From a virus, in the IMG/VR virus record IMGVR_UViG_3300046413_000007, positions 1 to 29,459 of that record: DNA of 29,459 nt. One strand, 5' to 3'. Below the pieces are notes generated by a model. It did not search any database. It was not told the origin of the DNA and worked only from the letters and a program-made list of their open reading frames with translations. Shown in pieces: positions 5,888 to 13,412 of the stretch. Position 1 is the first letter of the stretch. Each line of letters starts with the position of its first letter. The position numbers and the translations under genes are program-made.

Positions 5888-6373
5888 TTATTTATTTTTG
5901 ATTATTAAATTAATATTTTCTCCTCCCAAATTTATTATTTCTTTCATAAGTAAATCCATAGCCAAAGTTGAATTATGAACAATATCTTGTTGGCTACCCT
6001 GTCCTACTAGGATGCAACCCCTTGTGTCTTTAGCTGTATTACCCCTGTGAAATAATATGTGTGATCTGTCTTTTACATCTTTAACTAATAAATGTAAATA
6101 ATCTCTTGTTGCTGATTCTCTTGCAACCCTTAATCTTACTTTGTATTCTCCTACTGGGATGCAAGATATGCTTCTTTGATTATCTCTATAAGGCAGCTCT
6201 AATGTATCGCAGAATCTTTCTCCATTTACAAATAGTTCTCCTATTGTACTTTCATCACTAAAAGTATCTCTAAGAATTAATAAGTTTATTTTGGAGGGTT
6301 TAGAGATAGTAGGCTTTATAGATTTTACATCCTTTAACTTCTTTAATAAATTCTTTACGCATTTTAACATCAC
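5888..6373 (-). CDS. DUF5675 protein, candidate lysis enzyme
   Basis: Residues 30-125 fit DUF5675: LILRDTFSDESTIGELFVNG, FCDTLELPYRDN, CIPVGEYKV, then HILFHRGNTAKDTRGCILVG. The last motif, a histidine (109) followed ten residues later by a Gly-Cys pair (119-120), resembles the His...GC active site of L,D-transpeptidase (YkuD) folds, which act on peptidoglycan. No other endolysin is visible in the window and a holin-like gene follows directly, so this is the best candidate for the cell-wall enzyme. That is inference; family function is not established. The N-terminal 27 residues are cationic (KNLLKKLKDVKSIKP) and may target the membrane. No signal peptide. Confidence 0.75.
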   Translation of the reverse strand: MMLKCVKNLLKKLKDVKSIKPTISKPSKINLLILRDTFSDESTIGELFVNGERFCDTLELPYRDNQRSISCIPVGEYKVRLRVARESATRDYLHLLVKDVKDRSHILFHRGNTAKDTRGCILVGQGSQQDIVHNSTLAMDLLMKEIINLGGENINLIIKNK

Positions 6374-6431
6374 TTTCTTTTGCTTTGTTGTATATAGGGT
6401 TGTTGCTGTTTAGTTTGCGTTTCTTGGGCAT
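6300..6431 (-). CDS. Small basic protein, 43 aa, overlapping the DUF5675 start
   Basis: The ATG at 6431-6429 overlaps the TAA of the 56-residue membrane protein (TAATG). The product begins MPKKRKLNSNNPIYNKAKES and is rich in Lys and Arg. It fills the 57 bases before the DUF5675 ATG and then overlaps that gene by 74 bases in another frame, so its C-terminal half may be a by-product. Alternatively, translation of this frame may serve to couple ribosomes to the DUF5675 start. Function unknown. Confidence 0.4.
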   Translation of the reverse strand: MPKKRKLNSNNPIYNKAKESDVKMRKEFIKEVKGCKIYKAYYL

Positions 6432-6601
6432 TACCTTTGTTTTTTATGATACCACCATTTGTCTATAGTATAGACTATTGAAATAACTAATAGCAATATC
6501 TTTAGAGCTAGTTCTAAATTAGTGAAGGTTGTTACGCTTAGGATCACACTGTTTACTCCTAACACTTCCCCTACCTCTTTTGTTATCTCCTTTAATGGCA
6601 T
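6431..6601 (-). CDS. Small membrane protein, 56 aa, possible second holin or antiholin
   Basis: Begins MPLKEITKEVGEVLGVNSV, has a hydrophobic helix at about residues 29-46 (LELALKILLLVISIVYTI) and ends in a positively charged DKWWYHKKQR. This is one membrane span with a basic cytoplasmic tail. It lies just upstream of the DUF5675 and holin-like genes, a usual place for holin/antiholin or spanin-like parts. No lipoprotein signal. The gene is missed by simple length cut-offs. Confidence 0.6.
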   Translation of the reverse strand: MPLKEITKEVGEVLGVNSVILSVTTFTNLELALKILLLVISIVYTIDKWWYHKKQR

Positions 6602-6662
6602 CTTGTAAATATGTTTTAAGTTTATTTATATTTTTTATTTTTGGCTTGTAATGTTTCTTCAT
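6519..6662 (-). CDS. Possible small basic protein, 47 aa
   Basis: The ATG at 6662-6660 overlaps the connector-gene stop as TAATG. The peptide is very basic (MKKHYKPKIKNINKLKTYLQ, later NKRGRGSVRSK). Its first 20 codons lie in otherwise unused DNA, but the rest overlaps the 56-residue membrane gene in another frame. It may be real, or only the first part may be translated to hand ribosomes to the next start. Confidence 0.3.
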   Translation of the reverse strand: MKKHYKPKIKNINKLKTYLQDAIKGDNKRGRGSVRSKQCDPKRNNLH

Positions 6663-7237
6663 TAAGTTAAATCAGGAGTTAAAAAATTTCTTAAAGTTAA
6701 TTTAGTTCCTTTTTGCATTGGTCTTTCAAGATTCATACCATTATAATAGGCATTAGAATCAGGATTGACATCAGCACCTGAATTAGTTGAATACTCAGGA
6801 AAGCTAGATGTGTTGTTTTTAACATAGTCTATCATTCTTTCTGTGTAATACTCAGCAGTATTTCTAACCTCTTCTCTTAAATGTTGAGCCTCTTCCGTAC
6901 TAAGGGCATTTCCTGTTTCAGAAGTCTTAGAATAAATATTTCCATTTTCTATTTTAAATCTTAAAAAAGGAACTGCATGATAAAATGCCCAATTTGGCAG
7001 CATATCGCCTATGTAATCATCTACTAAAGTTTTGTATGCTTCATTTCCTACATTTCCTATTGTGCCTGCTGTAATTAAATCTTTTAATTTCTGTGTAAGA
7101 TCAGTTCCCAACTTAGTTTCAACATACAACTTCTGTGCCTGCCTTACATAAGGAAGCAGCAAGTCAGTTGAAACATTTAAATTGATTGCAGTTGAATCTT
7201 TTAACTTCTGTTCTGATATAAAAAGTACATAGCTCAT
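6662..7237 (-). CDS. Head-tail connector protein (DUF6712-like)
   Basis: 191 residues, helical. It opens SYVLFISEQKLKDSTAINLN, followed by VSTDLLLPYVRQAQKLYVE, and has a central DDYIGDMLPNWAFYHAVPFL. This is the pattern of Bacteroidetes phage proteins grouped as DUF6712, which take the place of the gp6-type head-completion connector below the portal. It follows the portal by two bases, as connectors usually do. The family name is recalled from the motif pattern. Confidence 0.65.
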   Translation of the reverse strand: MSYVLFISEQKLKDSTAINLNVSTDLLLPYVRQAQKLYVETKLGTDLTQKLKDLITAGTIGNVGNEAYKTLVDDYIGDMLPNWAFYHAVPFLRFKIENGNIYSKTSETGNALSTEEAQHLREEVRNTAEYYTERMIDYVKNNTSSFPEYSTNSGADVNPDSNAYYNGMNLERPMQKGTKLTLRNFLTPDLT

Positions 7238-7239
7238 AG

Positions 7240-9261
7240 TTATCTTGGTGTTAAAAATCCTTTATTCTTCATTCTTTTTGGTGGCTTTGCTACTAATGGG
7301 CTATTCTTTTCAGGTCTAAATCCTTCTGAAACCGCTTTAGTATATCCAATTAAATCAGCATCCTCTATCTTAGTTGTTCTTGATTCTCCTATTGTAGTCT
7401 TGTAAATTTGTCTAAGCCAAAAGTGCTGACAATTGCCACCCCCTTTGTACTTTAGGATATCATATTTTAAAGCACCTTTAGCACCCCAACCAATATTTCT
7501 CTTTTGGTTTTCTGAATAGTAATAATCATTTACCACTTTATTAGACATAGCTTGAATATCTTCTTTTCTATAAAGCTTCTTAGCTCCCATCATTTGTCTG
7601 CAAAATGGTCTTTTCTCCCCTGTCTTGTTTACTAAAAAATTATCCTCAGCATAAACATATCTAACTCTAAAATAGTCATAGGTTTTTTTAGATATTCCAT
7701 CTTGCTCAGACTTTTTACTTGGCTTAGGGCTTCCTGTTGAAGCAAATTCAATTCTTTCACTAGCAGCATCATTTAATACTTCTTCAAAGTCAAAGTCTAA
7801 ATGTTCTCCATCTGACTTTTCTTCATCTATTAATTCATAGCCTTCAGGCATATCTTCTCCAAATTCTTCAATAAACTGTGCAAGTTCTGTGGCTGATGAA
7901 TGGTCTTTACAAGCCATGTAAGCCGTTTTACCCTCATATTCGTGTGGATGATACCCCTCGCACCCTAAAGTCTTTGCATGAGCCTTAGCTTCTTCTATTG
8001 TGTCAAATACTGGCTTCCCATCTATATTGCCTACTTTACTAAAATCTTCTCTAATTTCTACATCTAAAGGTTCAAGCCCTAATTCATCTCTTATTTCTTC
8101 TTCAGTCATCACTCCTTTCAAGTCCTCAGAAGTAAATTCTAAAGTAATTGGTTTAAGCTGTACGAAGTTTACAGGCATATCCATGTCATTAACTTGGAAG
8201 ATTTTTCTAAGCTGTTTTACTATATGATCCTGGAATGGCTTAACCACAGTGTTTAAATAAAAGTTCGCTGCTGAGTTAAGTTCATCTACATTAGAACCAA
8301 GCCCTGTGTCGTTCTTAATACCCATTAGCATAGGAGATGTAACTCTATGCCCTGAAAGTATGTTAGAAGTGAGGAGTTCTTGTAAGGCAATATATTGCTT
8401 ATCAAGATCAGCAGGACTTATTGCAGTTACTTCAGGTGTTCTAGTCTTGTCATCTGAAAATGTCAATACAAACTTTCCTGCATTATTTTGTCCAGTAAAC
8501 TTTTCTGTTATACTTTGTTCTATCTGAAATCTCTCCTCTTGTGTTGGTATGCCGTTAGAAAAATTAATCATAAAGCTGCCTGAGAATCCTGAGCTGATAT
8601 TATTTAAATGATACTCTGAGATACGACCATCTATAAGACTCCAATTTGAGCAAGAAACCCAATCAGGTGTATAGTAAGAGTTCATATTAGGACTGTAAAG
8701 ACCTGAATACATTATCTGATTTGCACAAGTTCTGTCATTAGTATTGAAAGCAGGTACATAGTAAGGTTTGTTTTGTCTAGTATTTGACCAGTCTGCTGAT
8801 ATGTAATATCCTTTAGTCTTGCCAAGTTCATCAGGTCTGGCACATCTAACCTTAGAAACATCTACATGGTATATCTCTGCGATTTGTGTCCTGTCTTTAG
8901 ACCAAACTATATTTAAAGCAAAAGCACCCTGAAGCTTAAAGTCAAAAGCTAACTTCTTTATTACCTCATGTAAGCTCTCATTGCCATTAGCCCTATTCAT
9001 AAAGTTCTGAAGCCTTATTCTTGCTTCTTCATTTCTATCTTTTTCATCTTCTATTATAAGATTCTCCCCTGCAATCATTTCAGCAGTTGCGTTTACTATC
9101 GCAGCCGTTATTGAGCTTGAGTAGTATAAGTCTATAATAAACTGCGGGTATAAGTTTCTCCAATCTTCAGTTCCGTATTCAATCCAATCTTTACCCCTTA
9201 CCTCTGCTACTGTTGGAGATGTACTTGTTTCTAAATTAATATTAATGATGTTATCTTTCAT
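7240..9261 (-). CDS. Portal protein with Cys/His-rich C-terminal extension
   Basis: The N-terminal 400 residues look like a phage portal: a helical start with ITAAIVNATAEMIAGENLII (51-70), a long middle part and a C-terminal helical stem with RVTSPMLMGIKNDTG and LNTVVKPFQDHIVKQLRKIF. The portal forms the DNA entry and exit ring of the capsid. Beyond residue 410 there are about 260 extra residues: GKPVFDTIEEAKAHAKTLGC, GYHPHEYEGKTAYMACKDH (436-454), an acidic linker, and a final domain with RPFCRQMMGAKKLYRKEDI (551-569) and GGGNCQHFWLRQIY (607-620). The Cys/His spacing (C554, C611, H613) could bind zinc. This tail is not needed in ordinary portals and may act in maturation or head morphogenesis. 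Confidence 0.75.
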   Translation of the reverse strand: MKDNIININLETSTSPTVAEVRGKDWIEYGTEDWRNLYPQFIIDLYYSSSITAAIVNATAEMIAGENLIIEDEKDRNEEARIRLQNFMNRANGNESLHEVIKKLAFDFKLQGAFALNIVWSKDRTQIAEIYHVDVSKVRCARPDELGKTKGYYISADWSNTRQNKPYYVPAFNTNDRTCANQIMYSGLYSPNMNSYYTPDWVSCSNWSLIDGRISEYHLNNISSGFSGSFMINFSNGIPTQEERFQIEQSITEKFTGQNNAGKFVLTFSDDKTRTPEVTAISPADLDKQYIALQELLTSNILSGHRVTSPMLMGIKNDTGLGSNVDELNSAANFYLNTVVKPFQDHIVKQLRKIFQVNDMDMPVNFVQLKPITLEFTSEDLKGVMTEEEIRDELGLEPLDVEIREDFSKVGNIDGKPVFDTIEEAKAHAKTLGCEGYHPHEYEGKTAYMACKDHSSATELAQFIEEFGEDMPEGYELIDEEKSDGEHLDFDFEEVLNDAASERIEFASTGSPKPSKKSEQDGISKKTYDYFRVRYVYAEDNFLVNKTGEKRPFCRQMMGAKKLYRKEDIQAMSNKVVNDYYYSENQKRNIGWGAKGALKYDILKYKGGGNCQHFWLRQIYKTTIGESRTTKIEDADLIGYTKAVSEGFRPEKNSPLVAKPPKRMKNKGFLTPR

Positions 9262-9263
9262 AA

Positions 9264-9611
9264 TTATTGTTGTGGTTCTACATTATCTCCATTTGCATCT
9301 ATACTGTAACCTGCAAATCCATGCACACAATTGGTAGGTGTTAAAGCATGAGATCTAAAGTCTATATGTTCAGTAGTCATTATATCATAAAAAACGCCAT
9401 CATAATAAACAGGCGGTGTTATTACATGACCATCAGGATCATAAGTTCCAGGTGTTTTTATTACTTTTCCTAAGTCTACTACTGCTTGCGTTGCACTAGA
9501 ATTTGATAGGTATTGCTGACCTTCAACTTCAATATTCTGAGTAACCCCTTTATCTAAGAAGTCTGCATCAGCTTGTGCTTTATTATCGTATTGTAGTTTG
9601 TAAATATTCAT
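9264..9611 (-). CDS. Hypothetical virion-associated protein, 115 aa
   Basis: Follows the fibre gene by one base and precedes the portal by two. The protein begins MNIYKLQYDNKAQADADFLD and has a beta-rich, Gly/Pro/Tyr-containing second half (TPPVYYDGVFYDIMT, then VHGFAGYSIDANGDN). No catalytic motif. Position suggests a fibre-associated or adaptor protein; not recognised with confidence. Confidence 0.7.
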   Translation of the reverse strand: MNIYKLQYDNKAQADADFLDKGVTQNIEVEGQQYLSNSSATQAVVDLGKVIKTPGTYDPDGHVITPPVYYDGVFYDIMTTEHIDFRSHALTPTNCVHGFAGYSIDANGDNVEPQQ

Positions 9612-9612
9612 A

Positions 9613-10794
9613 TTAAGTAGTTAAAGCTAATAATTGAGCATCTGTTAGAATAGTGTCGTAGTAAACAATAGACTTAATTCTACCTTCAAAACCCCAAAAG
9701 TTGGCTATTCCGTTATAAGTGCTTGAAATTTTATCTAGTGCGTTTGCAGGAGTTGCTGTAGTTGTGCTATTAAGTTTTTCAACTCCATCCCACCATATCG
9801 CACTATCTCCGCTTTTATATTTAATTGCAGTCTTATGGAAATTTACATCAGGAATTGGAAATTGAAAAGAAAGCGAAAACATAAGATTAGTGCTGCCCAT
9901 TGTAGCAGTACCCATATATCCTGCACCCCATCTGCCCATGTTTACAGATGCACCAGAATTTTCTCCTATACCCATTATTTGTTGATCACTATTTACAACA
10001 TTTAAAAATGCAAACTCCGAATATAAAACCCCCTCAGCGTTATTTGTTACGCTTGATATTCCTGTTTTAGAGAAAAATGTTTTGTTCCTAGTAACAGAAC
10101 CGCTTGTAGTTGGAATGTAAGATGTTTCTTGTGGCCACTCCCCCTTTTCTAATTGAAACCCCCATAAATATACTGTGCCTGTTACACCTGAAGCATTAAG
10201 AGGATAAAAATAACTATTACCACCATTTGCACCAGTTGAAAAAGAAAAAGAAACTCTAGTCCACCCTGTTGCAGATGTTTGAGAGTAATAACTTGTAGCA
10301 GCAACATAATCTGGGTCTCCACCTAAGTTTAAAACTTTCACTCCTAAATCGGTCATTGTACCTCTTTTTACATAAAAACTCCAAGTATAAAAAGTGTTTG
10401 GATCAACAGAAATTGCTTGATACATTTGTGCTGGCGCACTAAGTGTTTCGCATTTATCAGCATTAGTAGTTCCATCTGGAGATGTTATATCGTTAGCAGT
10501 TACAGTTACATCACTCTTGCCCCAAGCAGCATTGTCAAGCTCTTCACTGTAAAGATTAAAATTAGTTCTCTCTGGCTCAATAAGCAAACTAGAACATCCT
10601 CCTAAAGAGTAGTCTAATTGGGGTTCGTTTACAGCAACAGATTCTATTAATCCTGCTGAATCTACCCTTGTAGCAGTTGTTGCTCTTGTAATATCTAAAT
10701 CTACTACGCCATTGTCAGGCACTATACTATAAAGAGTTCCTACTTTAGCAGCATTTGCAGTTGTAATTATTTTTGCATCAGTTAATAATGTCAT
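9613..10794 (-). CDS. Tail fibre or receptor-binding protein with carbohydrate-binding-like domains
   Basis: 393 residues, beta-rich and Thr/Ser/Gly-rich. Residues about 28-72 (LDITRATTATRVDSAGLIE to CSSLLIEPERTNFNLYSEEL) and the following WGKSDVTVTANDITSPDGTT segment, then YTWSFYVKRG, are the pattern of galactose-binding-like domains in phage fibres. The second half has an FHKTAIKYKSGDSAIWWDGV segment and ends in WGFEGRIKSIVYYDTILTDA, typical of a concanavalin/LamG-like jelly roll. It probably sits on the virion surface and binds host polysaccharide. It overlaps the poly-Gly protein gene by ATGA. Confidence 0.72.
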   Translation of the reverse strand: MTLLTDAKIITTANAAKVGTLYSIVPDNGVVDLDITRATTATRVDSAGLIESVAVNEPQLDYSLGGCSSLLIEPERTNFNLYSEELDNAAWGKSDVTVTANDITSPDGTTNADKCETLSAPAQMYQAISVDPNTFYTWSFYVKRGTMTDLGVKVLNLGGDPDYVAATSYYSQTSATGWTRVSFSFSTGANGGNSYFYPLNASGVTGTVYLWGFQLEKGEWPQETSYIPTTSGSVTRNKTFFSKTGISSVTNNAEGVLYSEFAFLNVVNSDQQIMGIGENSGASVNMGRWGAGYMGTATMGSTNLMFSLSFQFPIPDVNFHKTAIKYKSGDSAIWWDGVEKLNSTTTATPANALDKISSTYNGIANFWGFEGRIKSIVYYDTILTDAQLLALTT

Positions 10795-10973
10795 GATATG
10801 TCATTTAAAGCGGTTAGTATAACAGTTAAACAAGCTTCTGCTTCAGTACTACCACCATCAGTTGAAACTCTATTTGTAAAGTCAGTAATCATGGTAGAAA
10901 TAGGATCACCACCACCACCACCACCACCTGCTTTGATGTTATTTAAACTTATGCCTAATTTAAGTGCTAACAT
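10791..10973 (-). CDS. Small protein with poly-glycine linker, 60 aa
   Basis: MLALKLGISLNNIKA is followed by seven glycines and then DPISTMITDFTNRVSTDGGS and TEAEACLTVILTAL. The DF-NRV-DGG-EAEAC segment recurs in phage structural and fibre proteins. The glycine run is encoded by a GGT repeat. It precedes the fibre gene with an ATGA overlap and may be an adaptor between virion and fibre. Role inferred from position. Confidence 0.65.
   Translation of the reverse strand: MLALKLGISLNNIKAGGGGGGGDPISTMITDFTNRVSTDGGSTEAEACLTVILTALNDIS
10907..10928. repeat. Trinucleotide (CAC/GGT) repeat
   Basis: A 22-base run of CAC units on the plus strand encodes the glycine run in the 60-residue protein. Because the unit is three bases, gain or loss of units changes linker length without breaking the frame. 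Confidence 0.9.
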
Positions 10974-10976
10974 ATT

Positions 10977-11252
10977 CTATGTTGTAGCTCCTTCATGATA
11001 ACCTATTCCAATTCCACTTGTAAGAGTAATTGCAGTTACATTCATAAATAAGGTTGTCCCTGCCGCTAAAGTCGTATGTAAAGCTGCTTCTCCAGTTGCA
11101 TCTGCTACTGTAATTGAAGCTACTACACTTTCAACTGGGAAGTAAACACAGTACCAGTCCTTGCTAGTTTGTGCTGCTGTTGTAAAAATTTCAGTTCCTC
11201 CATTTTTACCTAATTGCTCTGTTAAGAGTTGTTGTACATTTTCTATTGCCAT
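10977..11252 (-). CDS. Small beta-rich virion protein, 91 aa
   Basis: Begins MAIENVQQLLTEQLGKNGGT and is rich in Thr, Val, Ala and Gly with a YCVYFPVESVVASITVAD core, fitting a small beta-structured decoration or fibre-linked protein. Its A-rich leader and first codons share 20 identical bases with those of the major capsid gene, which suggests strong translation. No family recognised. Confidence 0.65.
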   Translation of the reverse strand: MAIENVQQLLTEQLGKNGGTEIFTTAAQTSKDWYCVYFPVESVVASITVADATGEAALHTTLAAGTTLFMNVTAITLTSGIGIGYHEGATT

Positions 11253-11262
11253 TTTTTTTTAT

Positions 11263-11745
11263 TTATTGTCCGTAATATATATAATTTGTGCCACTAGGCT
11301 CTTGCCTTTGTGTGTATTGTACTTGCGCTGTTCCTGCTTTGTCTGCTACATACATCTTGCCTTTGGTTACTAACCCTTGCACTATGCCTTTAGTTGCAGC
11401 AGGAGGGCTTAAAACATCATTCTCGTTAGCAGGTGCATTACCTAAAGATATTGTTACAGCACCTACCCAACTTATTTCATACACTTCATATTTCCAAAAT
11501 CCAGAAGGTAAAAAATCAACTTTTCCAGTATAAACATTAGGAGTAGCATTATAATCAAATACAAACTTTGTGTATCTATCATAGATTAAATGAACTGTTG
11601 AATAAGCATACTGAATAGACTTATCCATGTCATTAGTGAACTTTACTAAGTGTCTTATCTTATCCGATCCTACTGAAGTGTCTATGCGATTATCTTCAGT
11701 CTGTAAGTAAGTTGTTAGGTTAGTTTCTGTAATTGCTTGTATCAT
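11263..11745 (-). CDS. Structural protein, 160 aa, first gene of a late transcript
   Basis: The protein starts MIQAITETNLTTYLQTEDNR, then IDTSVGSDKIRHLVKFTNDM and a beta-rich TKFVFDYNATPNVYTGKVDF. The middle is Trp/Tyr-rich (GFWKYEVYEISWVG). It resembles conserved structural proteins of flavobacterial phages without a defined role. Its ATG lies only four bases after a late promoter motif (11750-11779), so the mRNA may have almost no leader. A strong terminator stands just upstream, so expression depends on that promoter. Confidence 0.7.
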   Translation of the reverse strand: MIQAITETNLTTYLQTEDNRIDTSVGSDKIRHLVKFTNDMDKSIQYAYSTVHLIYDRYTKFVFDYNATPNVYTGKVDFLPSGFWKYEVYEISWVGAVTISLGNAPANENDVLSPPAATKGIVQGLVTKGKMYVADKAGTAQVQYTQRQEPSGTNYIYYGQ

Positions 11746-11749
11746 ACAC

Positions 11750-11779
11750 TATATAATAGAAAAACTCAATATTTATTTG
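11750..11779 (-). promoter_or_regulatory. Late promoter motif, copy 5
   Basis: CAAATAAATA, 9 bp (TTGAGTTTT), TCTATTATATA on the minus strand; both boxes match the consensus of the five copies fully. It lies directly after a strong terminator and four bases before the ATG at 11745, so it restarts transcription for the downstream virion, fibre and portal genes. The TAnnTTTG host-type box is absent. Confidence 0.65.
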
Positions 11780-11785
11780 GTATAT

Positions 11786-11814
11786 AAAAGAAAAGAGTAG
11801 TATTAAACTACTCT
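11786..11814 (-). terminator. Rho-independent terminator after the putative tail tube gene
   Basis: A perfect 8-bp stem, AGAGTAGT with ACTACTCT (11814-11794), a five-base loop TTAAT and then TTTCTTTT on the minus strand. It lies 30 bases after the stop of the preceding gene. It separates the capsid/tail-tube transcript from the next block. Confidence 0.88.
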
Positions 11815-11844
11815 CCCCTCAGAAATATATATGAAAACTACTAA

Positions 11845-12426
11845 TTAAGCTTCAACGATAGTACCCATTGTGAATCCTGCATTGTCAAATGGTACTGTTG
11901 TATAATCCGCAACCATTGGGAAAGGGTCTTGCTCCATTCCATCAAAAGTCAGAGTGTAACCATTCTTATCTCCCCAAGCAGCACCAGTATCAATAGTACC
12001 TGCATTTAGTTCCATTCCGTTTCTAACTCCCATTCCGATTATTACATCATGCCCGTTTGTTAGTTGTTGATTTAACTGACAGAATACAACTACTTTAGTT
12101 GCACCTAAAAGCTTAATCTCATTTTGATCTTCTTTAGATAATCTGTTAAATAACACCTGAACAGTTGGAGTATAGTAAATAGTTCCGTTCTCACGACTAC
12201 CTACGATAGTATCAGTTGCTGAAGCTACTCCAATTGGCATAGTGTATCTGTATAGGGTATTAGCACCCATTTCAATATCTGTTATTTCTCCTGAAGTTAC
12301 AGGAAGTCCTGTTGTTTCAATAGGAGTGCCAAATTGGTCAAGAACGCCGAAGTAGATATATTTAATACCACCACTTATTCTATTACAATCTAATCCTCTC
12401 CCTTTTGTTAAGCTAGTACACGCCAT
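11845..12426 (-). CDS. Putative major tail tube protein
   Basis: 193 residues, beta-rich, starting ACTSLTKGRGLDCNRISGGI and containing WGDKNGYTLTFDGMEQDPFP near the C terminus. Size, the small-domain look and the isolated two-gene block with the major capsid protein, each followed by a strong terminator, point to an abundant structural protein; a tail tube (or a second capsid) protein is most likely. The GIKYIYFGVLDQFG opening is typical of Bacteroidetes phage proteins given this label. No signal or membrane segment. Confidence 0.55.
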   Translation of the reverse strand: MACTSLTKGRGLDCNRISGGIKYIYFGVLDQFGTPIETTGLPVTSGEITDIEMGANTLYRYTMPIGVASATDTIVGSRENGTIYYTPTVQVLFNRLSKEDQNEIKLLGATKVVVFCQLNQQLTNGHDVIIGMGVRNGMELNAGTIDTGAAWGDKNGYTLTFDGMEQDPFPMVADYTTVPFDNAGFTMGTIVEA

Positions 12427-12445
12427 TGTTTATTGTTTTAAAGGT

Positions 12446-12472
12446 TAAAAAGAGGGGGTTTTTACGCCCCCT
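12446..12472 (-). terminator. Rho-independent terminator after the capsid gene
   Basis: On the minus strand AGGGGG pairs with CCCCCT across an eight-base loop, followed by CTTTTT (stem 12472-12453). It lies 11 bases after the capsid stop and 27 before the next start. Partial termination here would make capsid mRNA more abundant than the downstream message. Confidence 0.88.
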
Positions 12473-12483
12473 ACTTTGTGCTA

Positions 12484-13389
12484 TTACGATTGTCTTACGA
12501 TGTCAGCTCCAACTCCTGACTGAACACCTGCTGAGTATCTAGCAACCAATCTCATGTTGTCTGAGCCATCTAAAGCAGCCATGTCCATCAAAGTAATTCT
12601 AGTCGCATCTGATAACAAGTCAGTTCCAAAGAACAAGTTTGACTTCTGAGCTATTACCACCTCATTTTCTGCCATTCCGTTACAAACAGCGATTTTGTAG
12701 CCTTCAAACATTGGAATATAATTATCATTCATATTTTGGTAAGGGTAACCTGTTAAACCACTTAAAGCTGAAATGTAGTATTGGTAAGTTCTTTGACTCA
12801 TATAGATATGTAAGTCCTCTTTACCTAAAGTTGTAGTAGGTATAGAAGCAACTGCTCCTTGAAGCTCTCCAATAATAGTTGCAGCCGTGTAAGCACCTGC
12901 CGCTGCATCTTGAACAACTGTTGCATCAACTGCTGGTAATAATAAACCAGTTACAGCTCCTAAGAATCCATTGAATTTCCCTGGAACAGCAGTTCCAGTC
13001 CAAATTGAATCTTCAGTTGCTTCTGCTATAATTTCACCCATATAAGAGATTACATAGTCATCAAAAGAAGCGGGTGGAGGTGCGCCTGCTCCTGCTCTCA
13101 TTTGTAAAGCTTCCCATGAGTCTAGTAAGGTAGACTTGCAAAGATCTAGGTTAATTTGTAAATTTTTAGGTTCTAATACTTTTTCAGTAAGTGCTAAAGT
13201 ACCTGCTGGTGTAAAGTTACATTCTGCATCTGCAACTACTCCAGAGCCTGCCATTCTTTGTATGTTACTTTTAAATTTGATATTTTCTATCATTGTTAGA
13301 TAATCTAACGAGTTTGAAGCCTTTAATGCAGCACTGATGTAAAAACCAGCTGCCTTCCCTGCAAAATTACTTGTTGTAGTAAACGCCAT
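12484..13389 (-). CDS. Major capsid protein, HK97-like
   Basis: 301 residues. The N terminus FAGKAAGFYISAALKASNSL is of the kind seen in Bacteroidetes phage capsid proteins. The middle (DDYVISYMGEIIAEATEDSI, WTGT) looks like the HK97 spine helix. The C-terminal part has LHIYMSQRTYQYY, FEGYKIAVCNGMAENEVVIA and a final DNMRLVARYSAGVQSG, the P-domain and A-domain pattern of the HK97 fold. It forms the icosahedral shell. Position directly after scaffold and followed by a strong terminator supports it. The leader ends in nine A's and fits efficient initiation. Confidence 0.85.
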   Translation of the reverse strand: MAFTTTSNFAGKAAGFYISAALKASNSLDYLTMIENIKFKSNIQRMAGSGVVADAECNFTPAGTLALTEKVLEPKNLQINLDLCKSTLLDSWEALQMRAGAGAPPPASFDDYVISYMGEIIAEATEDSIWTGTAVPGKFNGFLGAVTGLLLPAVDATVVQDAAAGAYTAATIIGELQGAVASIPTTTLGKEDLHIYMSQRTYQYYISALSGLTGYPYQNMNDNYIPMFEGYKIAVCNGMAENEVVIAQKSNLFFGTDLLSDATRITLMDMAALDGSDNMRLVARYSAGVQSGVGADIVRQS

Positions 13390-13412
13390 TTTTTTTTATT
13401 TATTTGTTATTA

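Noticed and set aside
10907-10928. CRISPR or tandem repeat array
   Set aside because: It is a simple in-frame trinucleotide repeat with no spacers; no CRISPR-like array was seen anywhere.
13390-13406. CAAATAAATA before the capsid gene as a sixth late promoter
   Set aside because: The first box is present, but no TCTATTATATA follows at 9 bp; only A's and the ATG do.
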